From Nonomuraea zeae (lineage in GTDB: Bacteria; Actinomycetota; Actinomycetes; Streptosporangiales; Streptosporangiaceae), in the NCBI RefSeq assembly GCF_005889725.1, contig NZ_VCKX01000103.1, positions 1 to 38,124 of the forward strand: DNA of 38,124 nt, written 5' to 3'. Made by a program: the position numbers and the translations under genes. The notes under the pieces are model-generated. The model worked only from the letters and a program-made list of their open reading frames with translations. It searched no databases and was not told the DNA's origin. Numbering within the stretch: the stretch's first letter is position 1; each line of letters starts with the position of its first letter. Of this stretch, positions 24,283 through 32,637 are shown in pieces.

Positions 24283-26809
24283 GCCGGAAAAGCCGACCCT
24301 CGACGGCTTGGAGCAGGTATGGGTAGCGCGCTGGGAGACCGAAGGCACCTACCGCTTCGACCGGTCCAAGCCGCGTGAGCAGGTCTACGCGATCGACACG
24401 CCGCCGCCGACCGTGTCCGGCTCGCTGCACGTCGGTCACGTCTTCTCCTTCACCCACACCGACATCATGGCCCGCTATCAGCGGATGATCGGCAAGTCGG
24501 TGTTCTACCCCATCGGCTGGGACGACAACGGCCTGCCGACCGAGCGGCGCGTCCAGAACGTCTATGGCGTGCGCTGCGATCCGTCGCTCCCCTACGACCC
24601 CGACTTCGTTCCACCGGAGAAGCCCGGCAAACGCGAGATCTCCATCTCCCGGCGCAATTTCGTGGAGCTGTGCCACAAGCTGACCGCCGTCGACGAGCAG
24701 GCGTTCGAGGAGGTCTGGCGGCGGGTCGGCCTGTCGGTGGACTGGTCGCTGCTCTACACCACGATCAGCGACGAGTCCCGGACGGTGTCGCAGCGGGCGT
24801 TCCTGCGCAACCTGGCGCGCGGCGAGGCGTACCTCGCCGAGGCGCCGACGCTGTGGGACGTCAGCTTCCGCACGGCCGTCGCCCAGGCCGAGCTGGAGGA
24901 CCGGGAGTGGCCGGGCGCCTTTCACCGGATCTCCTTCTACGGCGAGAAGGGGCCGGTCTGGATCGAGACGACCAGGCCCGAGCTGATCCCCGCGTGCGTG
25001 GCGCTGGTCGCGCACCCCGACGACGAGCGCTACCAGGAGTTGTTCGGCACGTCGGTGCTGACGCCGCTGTTCGGGGTCGAGGTGCCGGTGCTGGCCCACC
25101 GCCTGGCCGAGCCGGACAAGGGCTCGGGCATCGCGATGATCTGCACGTTCGGCGACATCACCGACGTGACCTGGTGGCGCGAGCTGCACCTGCCGACCCG
25201 GCCGGTCATCGGGTGGGACGGGCGGCTGCTGCCCGAGGCGCCCGACGGCGTGGACGCGGAGCCGTACAAAGAGCTGGCCGGGAAGACCGTGCACAGCGCG
25301 CGGGAGCGGATCGTGGAGCTGCTGCGCGAGTCCGGCGACCTCGACGGCGACCCGCGCCCGGTGCAGCGGACGGTGAAGTTCTACGAGCGCGGTGACAAGC
25401 CGCTGGAGATCGTCACCACCCGCCAGTGGTACATCCGCAACGGCGGGCGCGACGAGGCGCTGCGCGAGCGGCTGCTGGGGCACGGGCGCGACCTGGTGTG
25501 GCATCCGCCGCACATGCGCGTGCGCTACGACAACTGGGTCGAGGGGCTCACCAGCGACTGGCTGATCTCGCGGCAGCGCTTCTTCGGCGTGCCCTTCCCG
25601 GTGTGGTATCCGCTCGACGAGTCCGGGCAGCCCGTCCACGACGCGCCGATCGTGCCGTCCGAGGACCTGCTGCCGATCGACCCGTCCTCCGACGTGCCGC
25701 CCGGCTACACCGAGGAGCAGCGCGGTGTGCCCGGCGGGTTCATGGCCGACCCCGACGTCATGGACACCTGGGCGACCTCGTCGCTGACGCCGCAGATCGC
25801 CGGGCGCTGGGAGAGCGACAACGACCTCTTCCAGCGGGTCTTCCCCTCCGACCTGCGGCCGCAGGCGCACGAGATCATCCGCACCTGGCTGTTCTCGTCG
25901 GTGGTCAGGTCCCACTACGAGTTCGGCGGCCTGCCGTGGAGCGACGTCGCGATCTCCGGGTGGATCCTCGACCCCGACCGCAAGAAGATGTCCAAGTCCA
26001 AGGGCAACGTCGTCACCCCGCTCGACCTGCTGGAGCAGCACGGCTCCGACGCCGTGCGCTACTGGGCGGCCAACGGGCGCTACGGCGTGGACACCACGTT
26101 CGACCCCGGGCAGCTCAAGATCGGGCGGCGGCTCGCGATCAAGATCCTCAACGCCTCCAAGTTCGTGCTCGGCCTGGCCGAGTCGGAGTCCGAGTCTGGG
26201 TCCGAGCCTGGGTCCGAGTCTGGGTCCGCGGGTGGCGGCGCGGTCACCGAGCCGCTCGACCTGTCGATGCTGGCGGCCCTGGCCGACGTGGTGAGCGAGG
26301 CGGGGGAGGCGTTCGACGCCTACGACCACACTCGGGCACTGGAGGCCGTCGAGCGCTTCTTCTGGGCGTTCTGCGACGACTATCTGGAGCTGGTCAAGGC
26401 GCGGGCCTACGAGTCCGGCGGCGCCGGCGCGGCCTCGGCGCACGCTGCCCTGCGCCAGGCGCTCGACGTGCTGCTGCGGCTGTTCGCGCCGTTCCTGCCC
26501 TTCGTGACCGAAGAGGTGTGGTCGTGGTGGCGCGAGGGCTCGGTGCACCGGGCGCAGTGGCCCTCCGTGGCGCGCGGCACGGGGGATCCCGCGGTGCTGG
26601 CGGTGGCCTCCGAGGTGCTCAGGCAGGTGCGCAAGGCCAAGTCGGAGGCCAAGCTGTCGATGCGGGCCGAGGTCTCCACGCTCAGCGTCTCCGGGCCGGA
26701 GGCGGAGCTCGTGCGGCAGGCGCAGGACGATCTGTGCGCGGCGGGCAACGTGGAGGAGTTCGTGCTGGAGCACGGTGAAGTCCTGAAGGTCGAGGTCCAC
26801 CTGGGGTGA
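24251..26809 (+). CDS. valS: Valyl-tRNA synthetase
   Basis: The class I enzyme charges tRNA-Val and edits mischarged Thr. The 852-aa protein has the HIGH motif as HVGH (60-63) in SGSLHVGHVFSFTHTD, KMSKS at 579-583 (KKMSKSKGNVV), the CP1 editing insertion (about 190-340), and an anticodon-binding domain after about residue 660. The likely C-terminal part is short. The start is unusual: GGAGG is only one base from ATG 24251, and a second ATG lies at 24281 ten codons in. A Ser/Glu/Gly/Pro run (about residues 644-664) sits between the catalytic and anticodon domains. A 16-bp hairpin follows the stop. valS here is not beside folC, its usual neighbour in many actinobacteria. Confidence 0.93.
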   Translation: MTQQRLRHASMPEKPTLDGLEQVWVARWETEGTYRFDRSKPREQVYAIDTPPPTVSGSLHVGHVFSFTHTDIMARYQRMIGKSVFYPIGWDDNGLPTERRVQNVYGVRCDPSLPYDPDFVPPEKPGKREISISRRNFVELCHKLTAVDEQAFEEVWRRVGLSVDWSLLYTTISDESRTVSQRAFLRNLARGEAYLAEAPTLWDVSFRTAVAQAELEDREWPGAFHRISFYGEKGPVWIETTRPELIPACVALVAHPDDERYQELFGTSVLTPLFGVEVPVLAHRLAEPDKGSGIAMICTFGDITDVTWWRELHLPTRPVIGWDGRLLPEAPDGVDAEPYKELAGKTVHSARERIVELLRESGDLDGDPRPVQRTVKFYERGDKPLEIVTTRQWYIRNGGRDEALRERLLGHGRDLVWHPPHMRVRYDNWVEGLTSDWLISRQRFFGVPFPVWYPLDESGQPVHDAPIVPSEDLLPIDPSSDVPPGYTEEQRGVPGGFMADPDVMDTWATSSLTPQIAGRWESDNDLFQRVFPSDLRPQAHEIIRTWLFSSVVRSHYEFGGLPWSDVAISGWILDPDRKKMSKSKGNVVTPLDLLEQHGSDAVRYWAANGRYGVDTTFDPGQLKIGRRLAIKILNASKFVLGLAESESESGSEPGSESGSAGGGAVTEPLDLSMLAALADVVSEAGEAFDAYDHTRALEAVERFFWAFCDDYLELVKARAYESGGAGAASAHAALRQALDVLLRLFAPFLPFVTEEVWSWWREGSVHRAQWPSVARGTGDPAVLAVASEVLRQVRKAKSEAKLSMRAEVSTLSVSGPEAELVRQAQDDLCAAGNVEEFVLEHGEVLKVEVHLG
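26192..26227 (+). repeat. 12-bp tandem coding repeat inside valS
   Basis: Three copies of GAGTCTGGGTCC (the middle with one change) encode ESGS, EPGS and ESGS. They follow a shorter GAGTCG/GAGTCC run. The repeat sits in a linker between the catalytic and anticodon-binding parts, where added length should be tolerated. Confidence 0.8.
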
Positions 26810-26830
26810 GGCCGGGCTGACGGGCGTACC

Positions 26831-26868
26831 CGCCGGTCGCGACGCCGGTTCAGGCGTCGCGACCGGCG
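26831..26868. terminator. Perfect 16-bp hairpin between valS and a convergent regulator gene
   Basis: CGCCGGTCGCGACGCC (26831-26846) is followed after a 6-base loop by its exact reverse complement (26853-26868). It lies between the two convergent stops, so it probably ends both transcripts. There is no T-run on either side, as is common in high-GC genomes. Confidence 0.8.
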
Positions 26869-26890
26869 TCGTGCTGTCAGGGCCGTGCTG

Positions 26891-27424
26891 TCAGGCGTCG
26901 GGGTGCTGGGCGTCGCGGCCGGCGTCGGGATGGATGGCCAGGAACAACGAGTACGCCTCGCCGTCCGGCGGCGGCTGCCGGGCGCGGAAGTCGTCGAGCA
27001 CCTCCTCCAGCCGCCGCCACAGCTCCTTCCGCCCTTCGGCGGTGAGCCTGAGACCGAGCCTGGCGAAGCTGCCCGCGTCGACGTCGGCCAGCCTGACCTC
27101 CTGCAGGAACGCGTCGAGCATCGCGGCGTTGGCGCCGCTCACCCCGCTCTCGCGGACGTCCATCTCCCACGACTTGCCGGTGGCCCGGTAGGGGATCTCG
27201 ACCGAGCCGCGCGGGCCCTGGCGGCTCGGCTCGGCGGCCAGGAAGCCGGTCTCGACGAGCTTGCGCACGTGGTGCAGCGTGGTGGCCGGATTCGCGCCGA
27301 GCCGGCCGGCGATCTCCTTGTTGGTCAGCGCCTGGTCGAGGCAGAGCCGCAGGATGCGCAGGCGTATGGCGGAGGCCAGGGCGCGGGCCTCGGCCTCGGT
27401 GGCGGGGCGGCGTTGGATGCCCAT
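26891..27424 (-). CDS. ArsR-type winged-helix regulator
   Basis: The 177-aa protein starts at ATG 27424. The N-terminal 75 residues are a winged helix: ALASAIRLRILRLCLDQALTNKEIAGRLG then NPATTLHHVRKLVETGFL, typical of the ArsR-like HTH_20 group, with GPRGSVEIPYRATGKSW as the wing and start of the C-terminal part. The C-terminal 90 residues are helical and acidic; no metal-binding Cys pattern is seen, so it is unlikely to sense metals. It diverges from an MFS exporter, and the 45-bp space holds a clear dyad. The simplest reading is a local repressor of itself and the exporter, relieved by the exporter's substrate. Confidence 0.88.
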   Translation of the reverse strand: MGIQRRPATEAEARALASAIRLRILRLCLDQALTNKEIAGRLGANPATTLHHVRKLVETGFLAAEPSRQGPRGSVEIPYRATGKSWEMDVRESGVSGANAAMLDAFLQEVRLADVDAGSFARLGLRLTAEGRKELWRRLEEVLDDFRARQPPPDGEAYSLFLAIHPDAGRDAQHPDA

Positions 27425-27432
27425 GGCAGGTC

Positions 27433-27460
27433 ACCCTACCTCCGATTGACTTTTATCAAT
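27433..27460 (-). promoter_or_regulatory. Promoter of the ArsR-type regulator gene
   Basis: On the minus strand TTGATA (27460-27455) and TAGGGT (27438-27433) form a -35/-10 pair with a 16-bp spacer. Transcription would start only a few bases before the ATG at 27424. The -35 lies inside the dyad at 27442-27463, so binding there would repress the gene. Confidence 0.55.
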
Positions 27461-27463
27461 CGG
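27442..27463. promoter_or_regulatory. Operator candidate between the ArsR-type regulator and the MFS exporter
   Basis: CCGATTGA-N6-TCAATCGG is a perfect inverted repeat with 8-bp arms. It contains TTGACT on the plus strand, a possible -35 for the MFS gene, and TTGATA on the minus strand, a -35 for the regulator gene. This arrangement suits a dimeric winged-helix repressor controlling both directions. Confidence 0.75.
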
Positions 27464-27469
27464 TCATGA

Positions 27470-28717
27470 ATGCTCTACCGCGTGAGTCTGTTACGCGATC
27501 ATGACTTTCGCGGGCTGTTCCTGGCCGACAGTGCCAGCCAGGTGGGCAGTCAGCTCCTCCTGCTGGCCCTGCCCCTGGTCGCGGTGTCGGCGCTGCACGC
27601 CTCGGCGTTCGAGGTGGGGCTGCTGGCCGCGTGCCAGACGCTGGCGTTCGTGGTGATCGGGCTGCCCGCCGGCGCGATCGTCGACCGGTTGCGCAAGCGC
27701 GCGGTGATGGTGGTCAGCGATGGGGCCCGGGCGCTGGCGCTGGCCTCCGTGCCGGTGGCGTGGTGGCTGGACGCGCTGACGATCTACCAGCTCTACGCGG
27801 TGGCGCTGGTGCTCGGGGTGTTCACCGTGTTCTTCGACGCGGCGTACCAGAGCTACCTGCCGCACCTCGTCGGCCGCGAGCGGCTCGTCGAGGGCAACTC
27901 CGCCCTGGAGGGCGTGCGGACGGTGGCGCAGCTCGGCGGGCCCAGCGTGGGCGGCTACCTGATCCAGTTCCTCACCGCGCCGTTCGCGCTCGTCGTGACC
28001 GTCGCGGGATACGCCTGGTCGGCCCTGTGCCTGGCGAGGATCCGCAAGCGCGAGGAGCGCAGGGAGGCCGCCGGCCGCGCGAACCTGGCGAAGGAGATCG
28101 GGGAAGGCGTCAGGTTCGTGCTCGGGCACCGGCTGCTGCGCCGCATCGCGGGCTGCACGGCCACCGCCAACCTGTTCGCCTCGATCGCGCACCCGCTGAT
28201 CCTGCTGCTGCTGGCACGCGAGCTGGGCCTGGGCGCGGGCACGATCGGCCTGCTCATGTCCGCGGGCGGGGTCGGCGGGGTCGTCGGCGTGCTGGTCAAC
28301 GCACGGCTGGCCCGCCGGATCGGCCAGGGGCCGACCATGTGGCTGGCCATCGCGCTGCCCGCGCCGCTGCTGTTCCTGGTGCCGTGGGCGCAGGCCGACT
28401 GGCGGCTCGCGCTCGTCGTGCTGTACGAGCTCTGCGCCGGGGTCGGCGTGGTCGTCTACAACATCACCCAGCTCAGCTTCCGCCAGGCCGCCACGCCCGA
28501 ACCGCTGCTCGGCCGGATGAACGCCACCATGCGCTTCCTCGTGTGGGGCACGCTGCCGCTGGGCGGGCTGCTCGGCGGCGTGCTGGGCGAGGCGATCGGG
28601 ATCAGGAGCACGCTGGTGGTCGCCGCGTGCGGTGCCTGCCTGGCGTTCCTGTGGATCGTCACCTCGCCCATGCGCACGATGCGCGAGCTGCCCGTCAGTA
28701 GTCGCACACTCCGCTAG
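27470..28717 (+). CDS. MFS exporter (drug-efflux type)
   Basis: The 415-aa protein has about 12 membrane segments and the arrangement of the MFS_3/enterobactin-exporter-like group, with GLPAGAIVDRLRKRAVMVVSD after segment 2 (family motif A) and VVVYNITQLSFRQAATPEPLLGR in the second half, a hallmark of this group (RQ-x4-P-x-x-L-x-G-R). The ATG at 27470 has almost no leader; a GTG at 27482 is also in frame and could be the true start. It is divergent from the ArsR-type gene with a shared operator, so its expression is probably induced by a toxic or self-made compound. Its end overlaps the convergent DUF6351 gene by 23 bp. Confidence 0.9.
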   Translation: MLYRVSLLRDHDFRGLFLADSASQVGSQLLLLALPLVAVSALHASAFEVGLLAACQTLAFVVIGLPAGAIVDRLRKRAVMVVSDGARALALASVPVAWWLDALTIYQLYAVALVLGVFTVFFDAAYQSYLPHLVGRERLVEGNSALEGVRTVAQLGGPSVGGYLIQFLTAPFALVVTVAGYAWSALCLARIRKREERREAAGRANLAKEIGEGVRFVLGHRLLRRIAGCTATANLFASIAHPLILLLLARELGLGAGTIGLLMSAGGVGGVVGVLVNARLARRIGQGPTMWLAIALPAPLLFLVPWAQADWRLALVVLYELCAGVGVVVYNITQLSFRQAATPEPLLGRMNATMRFLVWGTLPLGGLLGGVLGEAIGIRSTLVVAACGACLAFLWIVTSPMRTMRELPVSSRTLR

Positions 28718-30848
28718 GGAAGATCTGCTTCAGTCGGGCGAGCTGGTCCGGGGCGGGCCGCCAGGAGCCGTACAGGCCCCTGGCGACGGCCCGGTCCACC
28801 GGCTGCAGGCGGCACTTGTAGACGCCGCCCTCGATCGGGCCGCCCGCCACGATGCGGGTGGTCGAGTAGAGCGGGAACTGCCGCGTGCAGGCGCCAGGGG
28901 CGCGGCGGTCGAGGACGCCGTCCCAGACGCGCGGGCCGGCGGCGAGCTGCGTGCCGTCGGTGGCGAAGCAGCGGTCCACGGCCTGGGGCGGCTTGTTGCC
29001 GACCACGCCGCGCGCCGGATATTTCCGGATATTCGCCATCCAGGCGTCGATCACCTGGAGCGCCTCCGGCGTCTGGTCGAACCTCGGCCCGGCCGGCCGC
29101 GCGTCGGTGAACCAGATGACCTGGTTCCCGGCCCGGCCATCGTGGTTCAGCATCCGCTGCCTGGAGGCGAACGACTGGTGCGCGTTGTGCATGTCGAGCT
29201 GGTCCTCCAGGTAGTGGCGCCAGTCGATGACGGGGATGTCGATGTCGCCCCTGAACACCAGGCCGCTGCGCTGGACGTTCCTGATCGCGATCGGATCGCC
29301 CGTGCGGCGCGGGGCGGGGTCGCCCAGGTTCATGTTGCGCGCGCTCCACGGGTCGAAGTCGGCCGGGCAGGCGGACGGCACGAACGGGCAGCCCTCCTGG
29401 ATCATGTCGGCCGCCTCCTTCCACGAGCCGGCCTTGGCGTTGACGTCCAGGAACTCGGCCGGGGTCAGCACGCCGTCGGTGAGCGCCTTGAGCCCGTACT
29501 GGACGCCGACGTTGTCCCAGGTCGAGCGGGCGTATCCGGCCGCGTCCACGCCGTAGACCGTGCGCAGGTCGTCCCAGTGCGTCCACTGCACGGTGTCCTT
29601 GACGCCCGGCGGGTCCATGAGCTGCCACTCGGGGTCGTTGTTCGAGGTCCACAGCGGGTTCATGGTGAGCGGGGTCAGGCCGCGCCAGCCGTTGACGCAC
29701 TCGTCGGAGCCCGGCTTGCCGGTGTACGGGTTCGCCACGGTGTCGCTGGCGTTCATGCCGATCAGGGCCGTGCGGTCGTCCCATCTGGCCCAGCGGGGGT
29801 CGTGGTCCATGTAGCGCTCAAGCAGCTCGCAGTCGCCCACGTGGATGGTCTGGGTGACCATGTCCGGGTACGAGTACTGCGGGATGGCGGCGTCGATCAC
29901 CCGGTCGCCGTAGTTCTGGCCGTAGATGTACTGCTGGATGGCGCCGCCCGAGCCGCCCGTCCCCACCGTGTAGAGGGGCAGGCCGTATTGCTCGATGAAG
30001 CGCTCCTTGACCATGAGGGCCGTCTCGCCGCCCAGGATCAGGTTGTAGTGGGTGGAGGTGCGGGTGCCGGAGGAGTGCAGGATCGCGTAGCCCTTGCCGA
30101 GACCGTACGGGTCGAGCGCGCCGCCGCCGAGCGTGCCCTGGTCGTGGCCGATCGCCACGCCGCCGTCGAAGCGGTAGATCGCCCGGCCGTTCCAGCCGTC
30201 CTCGATCATGGCGATGGAGTAGAGGAAGCGGTTGATCACGCCGCGCTCCCGCCGTACCACGAAGTCCACCGTACGGCCGTCCAGCAGCGTGGTCGTGGCC
30301 ATGTCGGCGGGCCGCTCGGCGGGCATGGGCTTGTACGTGCCGTCCGTCGAGCGGTAGAGCCGGTCGCCGACCGTGGGCGCGAAGCAGTCCCTGCTCCAGC
30401 CGCCGCTGACCCGCATGCCCTGGCCGTCCTGGTTGTCCACGGCGGGCGGGCCGAGCCCGCTGCGCGCGGTCTTGCACAGGAAGGGGTACTGGTGCGGGCC
30501 CGAGAAGACCGGGCCCTCGATCGGATGGTTGCGCACCCGCAAGGACTCCCGGTACGGCCACGCCACGGCGGTGATCGTGTTGTCGCCGACGGCCAGGCCG
30601 GTGACGACGCCCTCGAAGCCGTCCCGCGTCCGCGTGAAGGCGGAGGTGACGTCCTCGCCGTTGCGCAGCACCTTGAGTTGCCCGCCCCAGGACTGGCGGA
30701 CCCTGACGCGGGCATCACCCCCGGTGACCTGGTCGGGCCGGCTGGACAGCACGTCCAGCGCGAGCTCGGCGCGGGAGGCGTGCGCGGGGGCGGGGGCGCC
30801 GATGAGGGACGCGAGCACGACGAGGACCACCACAGCCTTCATGACCAT
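28695..30848 (-). CDS. Secreted DUF6351 family protein (alpha/beta-hydrolase-like)
   Basis: From ATG 30848 the protein is 717 aa. Earlier in-frame starts would add a 33-residue Arg-rich stretch before the signal peptide, so I set them aside; an ATG at 30842 is equally possible. The signal peptide spans about residues 1-25 (AVVVLVVLASLIGAPAPAHA). The mature protein begins with a beta-sandwich-like part (DVLSSRPDQVTGGDARVRV), then a large catalytic-looking domain with GTGGSGGAIQQYIYG, a G-x-S-G-G nucleophile elbow (S300) as in esterases. Several Cys pairs probably form disulfides outside the cell. I match this to DUF6351 from memory; no reaction is known to me. A polyester, ester or glycan hydrolase is the reasonable guess. 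Confidence 0.8.
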   Translation of the reverse strand: MVMKAVVVLVVLASLIGAPAPAHASRAELALDVLSSRPDQVTGGDARVRVRQSWGGQLKVLRNGEDVTSAFTRTRDGFEGVVTGLAVGDNTITAVAWPYRESLRVRNHPIEGPVFSGPHQYPFLCKTARSGLGPPAVDNQDGQGMRVSGGWSRDCFAPTVGDRLYRSTDGTYKPMPAERPADMATTTLLDGRTVDFVVRRERGVINRFLYSIAMIEDGWNGRAIYRFDGGVAIGHDQGTLGGGALDPYGLGKGYAILHSSGTRTSTHYNLILGGETALMVKERFIEQYGLPLYTVGTGGSGGAIQQYIYGQNYGDRVIDAAIPQYSYPDMVTQTIHVGDCELLERYMDHDPRWARWDDRTALIGMNASDTVANPYTGKPGSDECVNGWRGLTPLTMNPLWTSNNDPEWQLMDPPGVKDTVQWTHWDDLRTVYGVDAAGYARSTWDNVGVQYGLKALTDGVLTPAEFLDVNAKAGSWKEAADMIQEGCPFVPSACPADFDPWSARNMNLGDPAPRRTGDPIAIRNVQRSGLVFRGDIDIPVIDWRHYLEDQLDMHNAHQSFASRQRMLNHDGRAGNQVIWFTDARPAGPRFDQTPEALQVIDAWMANIRKYPARGVVGNKPPQAVDRCFATDGTQLAAGPRVWDGVLDRRAPGACTRQFPLYSTTRIVAGGPIEGGVYKCRLQPVDRAVARGLYGSWRPAPDQLARLKQIFPSGVCDY

Positions 30849-31260
30849 GACGGTCGCACGCGTCCCACCCCTTGCACAGGCCCGATCTTCGAGTGGTGAG
30901 GTCCGGAGCGCGGACGGGCGTGTGCTGGAGCGCGGTCGGCCGCGCACGCGGGCTTCTCCCGGACTCCGGTCCCGGACTCCGGCCGCAGCCAGGACTGCCG
31001 ACCAGCGCCGGGCCCGGGACCGCGGATCACGGATGCGCCCAGGACCGCGGACCAGGGCCGGGTTCAGGACCGCGGACGTGCCCAGGGTCGTGGATCACGG
31101 CCGTGCACAGGGGCCGTGAACAGGGCTGCGGACGGGCTGCGGACGTAGGCGCTCACGGAGGGTCGCTCACGGGGTGTTCTTCGACAGCGGAACAGCCGCT
31201 GAGCAGGTCTGATCGTTTAAGAGCGCGCATCTGCGTGCCGGACGTGCCAGTCTTGAACAC
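30849..31260. other. 412-bp gap between divergent DUF6351 and AI-2E genes, with degenerate repeats
   Basis: No convincing gene is present. Six related copies of a 10-12-bp word (CAGGACCGCGGA and variants) lie at 31016, 31040, 31065, 31083, 31121 and 31134, spaced 13-38 bases apart. A 6-bp hairpin (CAGCGG-AACAG-CCGCTG) is at 31185-31201. The promoters of both genes must lie here, but I cannot place them with confidence. Confidence 0.5.
31016..31143. repeat. Degenerate direct repeats (CAGGACCGCGGA-like)
   Basis: Exact or near copies: 31016-31026, 31040-31051, 31065-31076, 31083-31094, 31121-31132 and 31134-31143. The two best copies are 25 bp apart. They could be decayed coding repeat, slippage product, or binding sites; nothing in the sequence decides this. 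Confidence 0.55.
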
Positions 31261-32637
31261 GTGATGCCCGACCGCCGATCCAAGCTCGTGCCGCCCGTGC
31301 TGGCCAAGATGGCCGCCTGGTGTGGGTGCCTGATCCTCGTCGGCGTGGTGGTCTACTACTTCGTCCAGGTGATCGCCAGACTGACCTTCGTGGCGTTGCC
31401 GGTGGCGATCGCGCTGCTGCTGACCGCGCTGCTGTTCCCGCTGACCAAGAGCCTGCGCAGTGCCGGCATGCGGCCCATCTACGCCACCTGGATCACCATG
31501 CTGGTGGCCCTGACCGTGCTCGCCGGCACCGGGTGGCTCGTCGGGGCGCGGGCGAGCGAGGAGTTCCCCAACCTCGTCAGGCAGGTCCAGGAGACCGCCA
31601 GATCCGTCCAGGAATGGCTGATCACCGGCCCGCTGCACCTCAAAGAGGCGCAGATCACCGGCTATGTCGACGAGATCGCCACGATGGTCAACGCGCAGCG
31701 CACGGCGATCACCGGCACCGTCCTGTCCGCGGGCGCGGTGGCCTTCGAGGTGCTCGCGTCGATCGTCCTGCTGCTGTTCGTGACGTTCTTCCTGCTCAAG
31801 GACGGCGACCGGATCTGGGCGTGGTTCCTGCGGGCGTTCGGCGGCGTGGCGCCACGGGTCGACCGGGCCGGCCGGGCCGCGTGGACGACGCTCTCCCACT
31901 ACGTCCAGGGCACCGTCGCGGTGGCCGCCGTCCACGGGCTGATCATGGGCATCGTGCTCGCCGGCATGGGCGTGCCGCTGTGGGCGCCGCTGGCCGTGCT
32001 GATCTTCTTCGCCAGCTTCATCCCCATCGTCGGCATCTTCTTCGCCGGCACGGTCGCGACCCTCGTGACCCTGGGGGCCAAGGGGCTCGTCTACGCGCTG
32101 ATCTTCCTGGGCATCCTGATCGTCGAGCAGCAGCTCGAAAACCACGTGCTCCAGCCGCTGATCGTGGGGCGGGCGCTCAACTTCCACCCCTTGGCGATCA
32201 TCCTCGTGCTGGCCATCGGGGGCATCCTGGCGGGCATCGCGGGGGCGGCGGTGGCCGTACCGGTGGCCGCGGTGATCTACCGGGCGTTGCCGGAGCTGAG
32301 ACACAAACCGCCCGCCCTGGAGCCGCCACCACCCCACGAGGATTCCTCCTCCGGCGGCGACCAGCCACCCTCGGGCGACGGCGACATCAGCCCCTACGGT
32401 GAGGACGCCGGACCCACCGGTGAGCCTGCCGAGCCTCGTGGTGAGGGCACCGAGCCTCGTGGTGAGGGCGCCGGATCCAGGGGACGCGACGCCGAGCCAC
32501 GTAGCGAGGGCGCCGGATCTGGAGGGCGTGACGCCGAGCTGCATGGTGAGGGTGCCGGATCCGAGGGTCACGACGGCGAGCCGCGGGGGGCGGGCGCCGG
32601 ATCGCCGGCTTCCCGGCGCGGCGCGAACGGCGACTGA
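31261..32637 (+). CDS. AI-2E family transporter with repetitive cytoplasmic tail
   Basis: The 458-aa protein starts at GTG 31261 or the adjacent ATG 31264. Residues 1 to about 350 are a normal AI-2E family membrane protein (PerM/TqsA-like, 7-8 segments): two N-terminal hairpins, an amphipathic outer region, then ASIVLLLFVTFFLLKDGDR, FIPIVGIFFAGTVA, and VEQQLENHVLQPLIVGRALNFHPLAI, the family signature. Members export small molecules or act as Na+(Li+)/H+ antiporters; the substrate is unknown. The last 100 residues are hydrophilic and low-complexity, with four 14-residue repeats of the type EPRGEGAGSRGRDA. Such a tail is not part of the family fold. No Shine-Dalgarno is obvious. Confidence 0.9.
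   Translation: MMPDRRSKLVPPVLAKMAAWCGCLILVGVVVYYFVQVIARLTFVALPVAIALLLTALLFPLTKSLRSAGMRPIYATWITMLVALTVLAGTGWLVGARASEEFPNLVRQVQETARSVQEWLITGPLHLKEAQITGYVDEIATMVNAQRTAITGTVLSAGAVAFEVLASIVLLLFVTFFLLKDGDRIWAWFLRAFGGVAPRVDRAGRAAWTTLSHYVQGTVAVAAVHGLIMGIVLAGMGVPLWAPLAVLIFFASFIPIVGIFFAGTVATLVTLGAKGLVYALIFLGILIVEQQLENHVLQPLIVGRALNFHPLAIILVLAIGGILAGIAGAAVAVPVAAVIYRALPELRHKPPALEPPPPHEDSSSGGDQPPSGDGDISPYGEDAGPTGEPAEPRGEGTEPRGEGAGSRGRDAEPRSEGAGSGGRDAELHGEGAGSEGHDGEPRGAGAGSPASRRGANGD
32452..32619 (+). repeat. Four 42-bp tandem repeats in the AI-2E gene tail
   Basis: Units at 32452-32493, 32494-32535, 32536-32577 and 32578-32619 each encode 14 residues starting E-P/L-R/H. The core GAGGGCGCCGGAT is shared. 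The fourth unit is the most diverged. A partial unit (GAGCCTCGTGGTGAGGGCACC) precedes them. Frame is kept throughout. Confidence 0.88.

Noticed and set aside
24266..26800. Long open frame on the minus strand opposite valS (844 codons)
   Set aside because: It is a GC-bias shadow of valS: composition is Arg/Gln/His/Val-rich with no domain, and the valS motifs on the other strand are certain.
28632..30899. Long plus-strand frame opposite DUF6351 (755 codons)
   Set aside because: Low-complexity Val/Ala/Arg/His content and no recognisable motif; the minus-strand protein has a signal peptide and a nucleophile elbow.
31016..31143. CRISPR-like array
   Set aside because: The repeated words are short, degenerate and unevenly spaced, with no constant-length spacers and no cas gene nearby.
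31165..31260. tRNA-like look of the sequence before the AI-2E gene
   Set aside because: A 6-bp hairpin is present, but no acceptor stem, T-loop GTTCGA motif or anticodon arm can be assembled.
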